A DNA stretch of 64,000 nucleotides from Candidatus Baltobacteraceae bacterium. GTDB taxonomy: Bacteria > Vulcanimicrobiota > Vulcanimicrobiia > Vulcanimicrobiales > Vulcanimicrobiaceae. The notes under the pieces are model-generated. The model ran no database searches. It saw nothing but the letters and a program-made list of their open reading frames with translations, and was not told the DNA's origin. The position numbers and the translations under genes are program-made. Shown here piece by piece: positions 9,667 to 18,210 of the stretch (the first letter of the stretch is position 1; every line of letters starts with the position of its first letter). The stretch lies in contig DATJTX010000021.1 in NCBI GenBank assembly GCA_035502855.1, forward strand, positions 62,001 to 126,000. The letters run 5' to 3'.

Positions 9667-10437
9667 TTACTCCGCGTACGAGGCGTCGATGCGGTCCAGC
9701 TTGCGGATCAGTCCCGGCCAGGCCAGCGCGCCGCCGCCCGCGCCGCGGGTTACCTGCTTGGCCTGCGCCTGCGCGGTCGCGATGATGCGCGGGTCGATCG
9801 AAACCAGCTTATCGCCGCAGCTCTGCGCACGAACCTGGATCGTGCACGTGTTCTCGAAGGTGTACAGCGAGAGGAAGGCTTCGGGGATGCTCTCGGCCAC
9901 GGTGAGCAAGCCGTGGTTGCGCAGCATCAGAAAGTTCTTATCGCCGAGATCGCGTACGAGACGCGGTTTCTCGTCGTCGCGCAGGGCCACGCCTTCGTAG
10001 TCATGATAGGCGAGCGAGGAGAGCACGAAGATCGACTGCTGCGAGATCGGAAGTACGCCGTGCTCCTGCGCCGAGACCGCGATGCCGTTGAGGCTATGCA
10101 CGTGCATGATGCATTTGGCGTCGTCGCGGGCGGCGTGGATCGCGCTATGAATCGTGAATCCGGCCGGATTGATCTCGTACGGCGACTCCATGACCTTGTT
10201 GCCGTCGAGGTCGACTTTGACCAGGCTGGATGCGGTGATCTCATCGAAGAGCATGCCGTAGGGGTTGATCAGGAAATGATGGTGGGGGCCCGGCACACGA
10301 GCCGAGAGGTGCGTGAAGACGAGATCGTCCCAATGAAAATACGCGACCAGACGGTAGGCCGCCGCGAGTGCGACGCGTTGATCCCACTCCTCGGCTGAAA
10401 CCCGATCGCGAACGCTGGATGCCGCCGCTACGCTCAT
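9667..10437 (-). CDS. Class II aldolase/adducin family protein
   Basis: A 256-residue cytoplasmic protein of the family that includes fuculose-phosphate aldolase and ribulose-phosphate epimerase. The family uses a divalent metal held by three His. Visible candidates are the HVHS motif (about residues 114-117), typical of the first two ligands, and the His of LRNHGLL (about residue 175). The DLDGN stretch and the N-terminal segment AAYRLVAYFHWDDLVFTHLSAR are standard. The substrate is unknown; some members act on sugar phosphates and others have no known enzyme activity. It is divergently arranged relative to the following DUF1330-like gene. Confidence 0.85.
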   Translation of the reverse strand: MSVAAASSVRDRVSAEEWDQRVALAAAYRLVAYFHWDDLVFTHLSARVPGPHHHFLINPYGMLFDEITASSLVKVDLDGNKVMESPYEINPAGFTIHSAIHAARDDAKCIMHVHSLNGIAVSAQEHGVLPISQQSIFVLSSLAYHDYEGVALRDDEKPRLVRDLGDKNFLMLRNHGLLTVAESIPEAFLSLYTFENTCTIQVRAQSCGDKLVSIDPRIIATAQAQAKQVTRGAGGGALAWPGLIRKLDRIDASYAE

Positions 10438-10497
10438 GTGTGCCGTCCTTTCCGGGAGTTATAGGGTTCGGCGGATGCGCGCGCAATCCCAGCGCGT

Positions 10498-10878
10498 ATG
10501 GAAGTAGACGACATCGTCGAGCCGACCGGCGATCAGCTGCGGGCGCTCGCCGCGAGCCCGGACGACGGACCGGTGATGATGCTGAACCTTCTCGCATACC
10601 GCGAAGGCGGCCGGGAGCATTACCGCGCCTATATGGCGGTTGCGCAACGGGCGCTGAAAGAAGTCGGCGGTTCGGTCGTGCTGTTCGGGCGGGCGTCGGA
10701 GCCCTTTATCGGACCGCCCGACGAACGCTGGGACGAAGTGCTCATCGTGCGCTACCCCAGCCGCGCGGCGTTTCTGCGCATGCTCTCGTTCGACTACTAT
10801 CGCGACTCGCTCGTCCACCGGCGCAACGCATTGCAGCGCACGCGCATCTTCCCGCTCACCGTGGACACTGCTTCGTGA
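10498..10878 (+). CDS. DUF1330-like small protein (dimeric alpha-beta barrel)
   Basis: A 126-residue protein with the pattern of the DUF1330/ferredoxin-like dimeric barrel family: PVMMLNLLAY, an EHYRAYM helix, DEVLIVRYPSRAAFLRML and a C-terminal strand. The biochemical role of the family is not established. The gene ends four bases before the left boundary repeat of the genomic island, so it is the last native gene on that side. Confidence 0.7.
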   Translation: MEVDDIVEPTGDQLRALAASPDDGPVMMLNLLAYREGGREHYRAYMAVAQRALKEVGGSVVLFGRASEPFIGPPDERWDEVLIVRYPSRAAFLRMLSFDYYRDSLVHRRNALQRTRIFPLTVDTAS

Positions 10879-10888
10879 TGCGCGGTTC

Positions 10889-10907
10889 AATGCAGCGGTC
10901 TTGAAAA
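10889..10907 (+). repeat. Left boundary repeat of island (attachment-site-like tRNA-Ser fragment)
   Basis: AATGCAGCGGTCTTGAAAA is identical to 19564-19582 inside the tRNA-Ser gene. The similarity extends with a few mismatches from about 10882 to 10921, covering the D-loop edge, the anticodon arm and the start of the variable arm. The tRNA 5' half and acceptor stem are absent here. Same orientation as the tRNA gene. Confidence 0.75.
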
Positions 10908-11480
10908 TCACAAACGCCACGCTGTCCAAGTCTTCGCTAACGCGCTTTACGCACGAAAACTCGAACTGCCGGGACTTACCAAGACTTATCATGACCTAAT
11001 CCGTGACCCAACCGTGACTAGATCCGACATTTGGTCTCAGATCGTTAGCCTTGCGGCGCAGCGGTCAACGGGAGCCTTTTGCCGGATAGTCGGCCGATCG
11101 CGCCCGACCGAGCCGGCCCCGGATATCGCCCTCGCCTCGGGGCGACCACCACCTCGCCTCGGGCCAGGTTTGGCTCTATGCCGGCAGGCCTCGGAGCCGG
11201 GATTCGGGCGCCTCGGCATTGGTAACTGGCGTCCGCGCGGCGCTGAACCCATAGCGTGGTTGTTGCGCTGGAACTAGGTCTAAGGGCTTGGTACCAACGC
11301 ATTGTCGGCGCGGAAGTGCGAAGCGTCTCCCATTGTGACATGGGCCATAAATCCCAAAATTCGACGAGACAGGACAGTCGCTCGTCGCTTTGAACCAGCC
11401 TGGAAACATGCTGTGACAGGCGGGGTGACCTGGACGAGCCGTTAGACGACGAAGAGGTCGTCGAGAAGAAGCCGAGACCC
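10908..11480. other. Left island end without a recognisable gene
   Basis: About 570 bases hold no convincing reading frame. A frame running without stop from 11394 into the helicase gene lacks ATG, GTG or TTG before 11481, yet its translation is acidic then basic and protein-like. The helicase may therefore have an unusual start (CTG) or a lost N-terminus. No integrase remnant could be identified. Confidence 0.4.
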
Positions 11481-14400
11481 TTGCGCAGCGCGGTCATTCC
11501 ATATTGGAGGACCGTGCTGCGAGCGTTAAGCGCCGAAGATCTCATTGAGGACGGGAAATTCATTGCCGTGGCTCTTGGTCCCGATTGGGACCGAGGCGTC
11601 GTTTCGCTTAAGGCTGCGGAGTGGAAAAAACTCGGATTCAAGGACGGCGACGATCATATCCGTGTTGTCGTCGCGCTGGGATTCTTTCACAATTCAAGGA
11701 CGAAGGAGAAAGACTCGAATCATATACTCCTATCTTGGGCTGCATCTCTCAGTCGAGACGGACGGATATCTCCCGTCGAAGGCGCGGCGCCGATCATTGC
11801 GGATGAGTTTTATGATGACAGCGCTAAGAAGAGGCTCGCGCTTGCGTCGCGTGCAGCAGCAAAAAGATTTCTCGAGGAACGTCCCTGCCCTTCGCCCGAG
11901 GACGGCTGGCCTGCGCTTCTTCAGTATGCGCGTGACTACTATCGCGCGGCGTGCCGCAACGGCGTTCTGTTGGATGGTAAAGGGCCGACCACTCGCATCT
12001 ACGCCGAACCCGAAGAGGGCGATGCGAAGATCGCTAACTTGCTGCGTCTGTATGACGATCTTGAAGATTTGAACGGTGACGAGACCGCCCTCTACGACGC
12101 CCTCATCACTCCAAGGTCAAGTTCGCTGGTTCCATCGGATGCGGACCTTCGAGATGTTGCGCATGGCAACGAGGCCTTCCATTGTGCTCACGTCGACCCG
12201 CGCTATGGGCTCGACCCGGATCAAAGGCGCGCCGTGCGAAGCCTGCTATCGTCGACGACGCCCTCGATTGTTGCGGTAAACGGACCACCCGGCACAGGAA
12301 AGACCAGTATGCTCAAGGGTGTCATCGCGAGCGTATGGATAGCGCCACTACTACAGAAAGACTTTCCAGAGCCGCCGCTTATCATTGCAACTGCCGCGAC
12401 AAACCAGGCCGTCACAAATATCATCGCTGGTCTAGGGGATACTGCTCGTGGCAACGACCCATTCGAGAAACGTTGGTTACTCGGCGTGAACGGTGAAGAA
12501 ATCGCACCGTCCTATGGGTGGTTCTTTGCATCGAAAACGTCTGCTAGCAAATATCCGCGGTTCATGCAGCTGACGCTGGAGAAAGGTTTCCCGAGGCTGT
12601 ATGCGGACAAGGCGGGCAGTGGTGTCGATGGTAGCGATCAGGCACTCGTGTCTCAGTACGTGAAGGCATACGCTGCAGCCACATTAACGCCGATTGGTGT
12701 GCATAAAAAAGAATATATCAGGAAGACCATCCTCCGAGCTCTTCTTGAGAAAATTCGGGAATTATGGGCGAATGAGCGACGGCTCTATGAAGAGGCGGTG
12801 GCATTCGATAGGAACCCATCTGATCTACATAAGTCCGCGCTCGTTAACGGAATCAACGCCGCTGCCAAGGAGTGTGCAACTGCGGGCTCCGTTGATGGCC
12901 GAGCGACGCTGACGACTCTTGTTGCCGCGATCAATGATCGCGATGCGGGGTTCTGGGAGGCGTACGAGTGCTTCGTTGACACGGCGTACCGACGGCGGTT
13001 GTTCGCGATCGGCGCAAGGTATTGGGAAGGGCGGTTCATTGTTGGAGAACGAGGAGACACACGACCTGATACCGTTCGGTACTACGCGATGGTCGCGCCC
13101 GTTGTCGTTGCGACATGCCACACTCTTCCCAAGCTGCTATTCGACTACGATAAGCAAGAAAAAGTAAATCACCCGCGTTTTGGCTACGCGGACCTTCTGA
13201 TTGTAGATGAGGCCGGTCAGGCGAATCCGCCGCTAATAGCCGGTCTTTTTGGACTTGCGCGCAAGGCGCTTGTGGTTGGCGACGTAGAGCAGCTCGAGCC
13301 CGTGCTAAAGCTTCTCGAGTCGGAAGATGACATGCTTCTTCGTTCCGCGGGACTCGACTCAGCGGGGAGTTCCGTGCAGCCGCTGAAGGCGTCACAAGGA
13401 AACGTGATGCGTCTTGCGCAGGCAGCGAGTGCATTTAAGGAGGAGAGTGGTCCCGGTCTTACACTGCGACGTCACTACCGATGCGTCCCTGACATCATCG
13501 ACTTCTGCAACAGAAATGTATACGGCGGTGATCTGCGCTGTATTCGTCGCAATGATTCGAAGCCGCTGTACGGCAAGCACTTGCTCTTTGTAAGGTCTGA
13601 CGAGGGCGGTTACCAATCTTCTGGCAGCTGGGTAAATGACCGAGAGGCTGAAGCGATCGCGTCGTGGCTCGTTCGCGAACGTGGGAATATCGAGGCTTGG
13701 GCTAAGCGCACAAATCGCGATGGCGATCTGGCGGATATTGTTGGGATTATCACCCCGTACGAGCCGCAGGAATGGAAATTGCGGCACGCGATTGAGGCTG
13801 CTTTCTCCGCAGCCGCGGCCACCGAGGACCGCCGAGCTAGCGATGCCGCGATGGTTGAACGGATGACGATCGGGACAGTTCACAAGTTGCAGGGCGCAGA
13901 GCGGCCGATCATCATCTTTTCTGGAACGTCTGACAATGCGAAGTCGCGGCCCTATTATGATAAGGATCGACGCCTGCTGAACGTCGCGGTATCGCGAGCG
14001 AAAGATACGTTTGTGCTCTTTGGTGAGAGCCAGACGTTTTTCGAGGCTCCCGGTGACGGCGACGGAACTCGCGGAACGTCACTATTGGGAAGGCATGTGC
14101 TGGCTCGCGGTAAGCGTCTGTTCCCGCGTAACGTCGTTGTGGTCGAGTCGACGAACAAAACCCGAAAAATTCAGCGTTATCTCGGCGTCGACTATCTTGT
14201 GCTGCACTCAGGTGGCCACATTCGGAAGCTTAAGACTGGAAGGCGCGGCGTTGACGTCGATCGCGGGTTTGCACCCGAATACGAAGAGCTCGCCGAAGGG
14301 ACGCGATTGCTTGATCGAGTGCGAAGAGAGCTTCCTGAGATAGATCGCCTAATATTGGCTACGGACGCCGACCGCGAGGGCGATCACATCGCGCAAGCGA

Positions 14401-15002
14401 TTGTCGAAGCATTGGCGGGTGACGATACGAGTCATGTCACGGTGCAGCGTGTTCATCTGGAAGCGGTAAATCGTGCGGCGGTATCACGTGCGTTTGGCCG
14501 GCCGGCTGAGCTGGATCGGCAGTCGGCAGTCGCGGCGCGTACGCGCGAAATACTGGATTACCTGATTGGGCATCTTATCCCGACGGTTTTGCAGAATGAT
14601 GAGGACGTTCGTGGATCTTCTGGGCGAGTTCAAGCCGCGGCGCTTGCGCTGTTAATGGGCCGGGAGCAAGCTAGGCGGATTCGCGGGCAGAGATATCGTC
14701 TGACTCTTGGCGATCCAGACTCCGCCGATCGCACGACGTTGGCGGAACTCATACTTCCGGCAGGCGTGTCACCCCCTCTCGAGGGTACGCGATTCGGGCG
14801 TGTAGCCGTGGAATGTCGTGAGCTGCGGCTGCCAAGCGCCCCCGCTTCGACAACGGTTGAGGTATTGCGGCGAGCGTCGTCTGAATTAGGGCTCTCGCCG
14901 ACCGCTACTATGGCGGCCCTTCAAGAACTATTCGAGGGGCCACGTGAGATTGTCGTAAATGCGTCGCACCCTGCCGATCCGCAGACGGAGCTGCCACTCT
15001 AG
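11481..15002 (+). CDS. UPF1-like SF1 helicase fused to TOPRIM/core part of a type IA topoisomerase
   Basis: A 1173-residue fusion. Residues about 250-870 are an SF1B (UPF1/DNA2-like) helicase: Walker A GPPGTGKT near 268, DEAGQ near 575, GDVEQLEPV, RRHYRCVPDI, HKLQGAE and NVAVSRAKD. From about 885 a type IA topoisomerase begins: TOPRIM strand VVVESTNKTRKIQRYLG, GGHIRKLK, the metal motif ATDADREGDHIA near 958, then SSGRVQAAALALL near 1047. The protein stops after ALQELFEG, exactly where the topoisomerase active-site Tyr segment should follow. That segment is absent here and in the other frames. The remainder of the enzyme is encoded by the next two genes. The start is TTG with a weak ribosome binding site. 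The stop overlaps the next GTG (TAGTG). Arrangement recalls reverse gyrase but with a different helicase family. Confidence 0.85.
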   Translation: MRSAVIPYWRTVLRALSAEDLIEDGKFIAVALGPDWDRGVVSLKAAEWKKLGFKDGDDHIRVVVALGFFHNSRTKEKDSNHILLSWAASLSRDGRISPVEGAAPIIADEFYDDSAKKRLALASRAAAKRFLEERPCPSPEDGWPALLQYARDYYRAACRNGVLLDGKGPTTRIYAEPEEGDAKIANLLRLYDDLEDLNGDETALYDALITPRSSSLVPSDADLRDVAHGNEAFHCAHVDPRYGLDPDQRRAVRSLLSSTTPSIVAVNGPPGTGKTSMLKGVIASVWIAPLLQKDFPEPPLIIATAATNQAVTNIIAGLGDTARGNDPFEKRWLLGVNGEEIAPSYGWFFASKTSASKYPRFMQLTLEKGFPRLYADKAGSGVDGSDQALVSQYVKAYAAATLTPIGVHKKEYIRKTILRALLEKIRELWANERRLYEEAVAFDRNPSDLHKSALVNGINAAAKECATAGSVDGRATLTTLVAAINDRDAGFWEAYECFVDTAYRRRLFAIGARYWEGRFIVGERGDTRPDTVRYYAMVAPVVVATCHTLPKLLFDYDKQEKVNHPRFGYADLLIVDEAGQANPPLIAGLFGLARKALVVGDVEQLEPVLKLLESEDDMLLRSAGLDSAGSSVQPLKASQGNVMRLAQAASAFKEESGPGLTLRRHYRCVPDIIDFCNRNVYGGDLRCIRRNDSKPLYGKHLLFVRSDEGGYQSSGSWVNDREAEAIASWLVRERGNIEAWAKRTNRDGDLADIVGIITPYEPQEWKLRHAIEAAFSAAAATEDRRASDAAMVERMTIGTVHKLQGAERPIIIFSGTSDNAKSRPYYDKDRRLLNVAVSRAKDTFVLFGESQTFFEAPGDGDGTRGTSLLGRHVLARGKRLFPRNVVVVESTNKTRKIQRYLGVDYLVLHSGGHIRKLKTGRRGVDVDRGFAPEYEELAEGTRLLDRVRRELPEIDRLILATDADREGDHIAQAIVEALAGDDTSHVTVQRVHLEAVNRAAVSRAFGRPAELDRQSAVAARTREILDYLIGHLIPTVLQNDEDVRGSSGRVQAAALALLMGREQARRIRGQRYRLTLGDPDSADRTTLAELILPAGVSPPLEGTRFGRVAVECRELRLPSAPASTTVEVLRRASSELGLSPTATMAALQELFEGPREIVVNASHPADPQTELPL

Positions 15003-16036
15003 TGGCCCACGCGCAACTAACTCCAACGGATCTGCGTGTGGCGGCGGAAGATATTCGCAAAATGTATCGTGGCGCAGAGGAGAACGTAGTTCGCGTCTAC
15101 GATATCGTCCGGCGCTGTTCACTGAGAGCTCTATCGGCGAAGCCGCTCGTCGTGGAGAACGTTACTTCTTGGAAGCAAGGCGATTGGCTTGTCCGTACCG
15201 TCGGCAGGAAAATCATCGAATTCGGGTGGCTGGAGTACGACGAGTTCGCAAGGGAGAAATACGCCGAAAGCGACAGTCTAGCTGAGTTGGATGAGGTCTC
15301 CGTTTTGGCGACGGAATTGTCGGACGACGTAGGCATGCCACTGGCCGACCTCCTGGAGGCCATGGCCCTCCTCCAGATAGGGCGACCGTCAACATATGCT
15401 TCCACTATCCAACGGTTGGTCGAGAAGGGCTATATCGATCTTTCGGGCAGCAACGTGACGCTGACAGGCGGCGGACGTGAGATGTTTGAAGCCCTTCGCC
15501 GCAGCATGCCGCTAGTCACTGACGTGTCATTCACAGCCCTTGTCGAGCGGAGCCTCGACGCGATCGCAGCTGCTGAATCCGTCAACGAGTCGCGCCGTTT
15601 AGCGGACACTCTTCTGCGCGACCTCTGGGCGAGGCTAAACAGTAAGGACTACTATGTTGCGCAGATCGATGCCGAGTCATTCAACTATGCGCCCAATGTT
15701 ATCGACGCGGAACGTGTTGCAGAGTATTTGATTCCGAGGGACCATCCGCTACGGCTAGAGCTAAGTCGCTTTGAGGCACTCGCGGTCGATCGGCGCGAGA
15801 TGATCGACGAAATAGCGCTTAACATCGCTAAGCGAGTGTCGGTGTATGGAGTATTCGCCCTGATGCATATTGGCGCTGCGCTGGGGGCGCGCTCGGCTGA
15901 AGAATTGAGCGAACTCCTCGAGTTTGACGTACGGGCGCGATGGTTTGTTGATTATCCGCTTGATCGCTCCGCCTGGCCCGCCGACCTCATCAGGCCAGTA
16001 GTCGAGCAAATCCGTGAGCACCTCGGCGGTGGATGA
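15002..16036 (+). CDS. C-terminal core fragment of a split type IA topoisomerase
   Basis: A 344-residue protein that continues the topoisomerase begun in the previous gene. Its N-terminus AHAQLTPTDLRVAAEDIRKM matches the AHEAIRPSD segment that follows the active-site domain in TopA. LQIGRPSTYASTIQRLVEKG (near residue 127) matches the GIGRPSTYAPI motif, and VTDVSFTALVERSLDAIA matches the distal core. No zinc-finger tail is present. The catalytic Tyr segment that would precede AHEAIRP is missing from this protein too. The GTG start overlaps the upstream stop by one base and the 3' end overlaps the next gene by 23 bases, so the products are probably made in fixed ratio and assemble. Residues about 200-340 are divergent and helical. 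Confidence 0.8.
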   Translation: MAHAQLTPTDLRVAAEDIRKMYRGAEENVVRVYDIVRRCSLRALSAKPLVVENVTSWKQGDWLVRTVGRKIIEFGWLEYDEFAREKYAESDSLAELDEVSVLATELSDDVGMPLADLLEAMALLQIGRPSTYASTIQRLVEKGYIDLSGSNVTLTGGGREMFEALRRSMPLVTDVSFTALVERSLDAIAAAESVNESRRLADTLLRDLWARLNSKDYYVAQIDAESFNYAPNVIDAERVAEYLIPRDHPLRLELSRFEALAVDRREMIDEIALNIAKRVSVYGVFALMHIGAALGARSAEELSELLEFDVRARWFVDYPLDRSAWPADLIRPVVEQIREHLGGG

Positions 16037-16997
16037 AGATCAGGCGAAGGAGCCGGAAGAAAGGCCTGCATCAGAAGGCTCCTCGGCCGCACAGGAAGGG
16101 GCGTCGCGGGTTGCAGGCGGTGGCGACGATGGCGGTTCGGTAACCTATCCGAGAACAGACGGAACGGAACTGGATGAGGACGTCCGTCGCACGGCCGAGG
16201 CACTGGGACTGAATCCTGACCTGCTGCGGGACTACGCAGACCTTCGGATACTTACCGACGAGAATCTCGCGGCCATCTCGTATGCGGCTATTCAGTACGA
16301 CCTGGCCGCGGCTGTTCTATTGATTTCTCAACTGGAGGCGCTCCTTGCGTCTCCGGAGGTGATGAAAAACCCGAGGCTTGCCGGCGCAATTATCGAAGCG
16401 CTGCGCCGCGCGCGCCTTGCTGCATACAGTCATCAGGCGCTCGCGAGTCGAAAATCTTGGGCTGAGCAGCATCTGTTCGACACGTCGAGGAGCCACTTCG
16501 CATACGCGATGCCCGCATCCGCGGCAAGGAATGCGCTCGACGAGGTCCTCGCCAGGGCGCCGTTAGGTCGAACATCATCAGGCTTTCGTGGACTCGTCGA
16601 AGATTTGGGCATGGAAGGCGGTTCATGTTACATCGGCTGGATGATCGGGAAGCCTCTCGATGCACAGTCCCTAGTCTCGTTCACGGGTCGCAATACGTTC
16701 AATGGGTTTTACTTTGACCATGAGATCCGTTCGGTACAAGTGCTCGAAGCGAAGGGCGGAGGGTCACACCTTGGATACGCCGCTGGTCTTCGTCAGGGAA
16801 CCCAAGCGTACTTCGGTCATATTCTGTCGCGCATGGAGAGCTCGCCAGATTCGAGGAGACGCGCTGAGGCCCAGGACCTAATCAAGGCTTACAAGGATGG
16901 GTACGACGTGCGGTACGTCGGTGTGCGAACTACGTACGCGACCGGAAGCGAAGACCCCACTAAAGTGTTCGATTCGCGGATTACCCTAGCCTTATGA
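16014..16997 (+). CDS. Protein joining a topoisomerase active-site Tyr motif to a restriction-endonuclease-like domain
   Basis: 327 residues, not a known family as a whole. After an acidic, disordered N-terminus it has VTYPRTDGTELDED (Tyr45, Arg47, Asp49). TYPRTD is the active-site signature of type IA topoisomerases, here separated from the rest of the enzyme, which is split between the two genes upstream. Residues about 65-160 are helical. The C-terminal third contains FYFDHEIRSVQVLEAKGGGS, an Asp followed by E-A-K as in PD-(D/E)XK nucleases, and QGTQAYFGHILSRM, as in REase-fold polymorphic toxins. I infer that it supplies the transesterification Tyr in trans and a nuclease activity. The start GTG lies in the upstream gene and the end overlaps the next ATG (ATGA). 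Confidence 0.65.
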   Translation: MSTSAVDEDQAKEPEERPASEGSSAAQEGASRVAGGGDDGGSVTYPRTDGTELDEDVRRTAEALGLNPDLLRDYADLRILTDENLAAISYAAIQYDLAAAVLLISQLEALLASPEVMKNPRLAGAIIEALRRARLAAYSHQALASRKSWAEQHLFDTSRSHFAYAMPASAARNALDEVLARAPLGRTSSGFRGLVEDLGMEGGSCYIGWMIGKPLDAQSLVSFTGRNTFNGFYFDHEIRSVQVLEAKGGGSHLGYAAGLRQGTQAYFGHILSRMESSPDSRRRAEAQDLIKAYKDGYDVRYVGVRTTYATGSEDPTKVFDSRITLAL

Positions 16998-17737
16998 GCT
17001 ATCCGTTTGAACTCGATAGGAGCTTCGTCGAACTGCTGCGTGCGAACGCCGCAGAAGTCGTGATCGACATTGACGAGCGAATGTCACCCGACTACCTTGG
17101 TCCGCGAGCTGCCCCCGATGCCCTAGCTGCGCTTGCGGCGCGTGAGTGGCGCAGAATCACGGCATTTGAACACGCTGCGGGTCGGGCCGCTGTGCCGCCG
17201 GCTGGCCGGGCTGCAGCCTATGCATCGCGAGTTCTCGCCCGGGCGTCTACAATGACGCCGCACAGTTTTTTTAGCTGGTTCGGGATCGCGTTACTGGCAG
17301 CGTCCAATGTTCTGGTTGAAGCGCTGTGTGCGCTGGACCTGGGCGTCTTTCGTGAGTCTGGCGCAATAGAGTCACGGGCCGCGGAGGAGTTGGCGCGAGG
17401 CTGGCAGCGCGCATTTTCGGCGAACGAGAGCCTCGCTGTATCGGAACGGGTTGACTTCGAGCGCCTCATCGAGCTGGACAAGCTCGATCTCGACCATGCT
17501 GACGAATTAGAGAGCCTTTGGCGAGTGACGCTGGCTGTAGCTTCGAGAAGCCCCGACGAATTAGAGGCGAGCGTAGCGTTTCGGGCACGGAGCTTCGATC
17601 GTAGAGCGCGCGACGTAGAGGAGCGTTATGTGTCTGACTCCTTGCTCGACCTACCACTGACGGCGCTCGTAATTTACGGTCGGAGTCGTGGCTTGCGAGT
17701 GCCGCTTAGGACTCCCTACGTGGCGAAGGTGGAATAG
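16994..17737 (+). CDS. Island operon protein of unknown function (possible immunity protein)
   Basis: A 247-residue, mostly helical soluble protein; the family was not recognised with certainty. It has a weakly hydrophobic helix (FFSWFGIALLAASNVLVEAL, about 93-112) and an acidic-basic C-terminal half with the segments ELDKLDLDHADEL and RSFDRRARDVEERYVSDSLLDLP. Its place directly after a nuclease-domain gene, with a 4-base overlap, is where an immunity protein would be expected. The general look resembles Imm-type helical immunity proteins, but this is inference. The stop TAG overlaps the next GTG. Confidence 0.6.
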   Translation: MSYPFELDRSFVELLRANAAEVVIDIDERMSPDYLGPRAAPDALAALAAREWRRITAFEHAAGRAAVPPAGRAAAYASRVLARASTMTPHSFFSWFGIALLAASNVLVEALCALDLGVFRESGAIESRAAEELARGWQRAFSANESLAVSERVDFERLIELDKLDLDHADELESLWRVTLAVASRSPDELEASVAFRARSFDRRARDVEERYVSDSLLDLPLTALVIYGRSRGLRVPLRTPYVAKVE

Positions 17738-18210
17738 TGGGCTACACCTTAGAGTTATATGCACTCCGGCTTGAAACGCTTGAGACGATTGCGCGCGGCA
17801 GCGTTAAGCCCGAAGAGGTCGAACGCGCCATCTGGGATCGTGGTCAGGGAGATATTCGCGAGGGTACCTTTAGCGATGCGGCTGTAGATTTGCTAATCGA
17901 CCTCATTCGCACGCGAGGTCGCCGCCTTGTCTCACTGGAACACGCAAGCTGGTCGGGACAAGAGTTCCGAGCTACTATCGAACGAATTGCAGGTTCTTCG
18001 CTGCTGCGTAGGCCACTGATTGGCATTGAAACGGGTGATTTTCCCTGGATTGGCTGGCTGACGTTGTCAGAGGCAGCGTCGGTTGGAGTGCGCCAACTCG
18101 ATTCATTCGATTTGTCGGGACCTGACGAACAAGGATGGGCATCCGACCTCTGGCGCGCACTCGATTATGCGACGCGCGTCCAACTTGATGTGGTCAGCAT
18201 TTACACCTGA
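17737..18210 (+). CDS. Small island operon protein, DUF7691/immunity-like
   Basis: A 157-residue protein starting at GTG 17737, which overlaps the preceding stop by one base. The N-terminus MGYTLELYALRLETLETI, an acidic middle and a C-terminal helix LWRALDYATRVQLDVVSIYT resemble small immunity-type or DUF7691-like proteins, which often open with M-x-Y followed by a YA-x-x-L segment. I do not know a defined function. It is the last gene of the five-gene coupled operon; a 278-base gap follows. Confidence 0.5.
   Translation: MGYTLELYALRLETLETIARGSVKPEEVERAIWDRGQGDIREGTFSDAAVDLLIDLIRTRGRRLVSLEHASWSGQEFRATIERIAGSSLLRRPLIGIETGDFPWIGWLTLSEAASVGVRQLDSFDLSGPDEQGWASDLWRALDYATRVQLDVVSIYT

Noticed and set aside
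10459-10992. Minus-strand 177-residue frame crossing the left island boundary
   Set aside because: Antisense shadow of the DUF1330-like gene and would span the att-like repeat.
10908-11480. Integrase or recombinase remnant at the left island end
   Set aside because: No Arg-His-Arg-Tyr pattern or serine recombinase motif found in any frame; a short protein-like stretch near 10930-11080 has no recognisable family.
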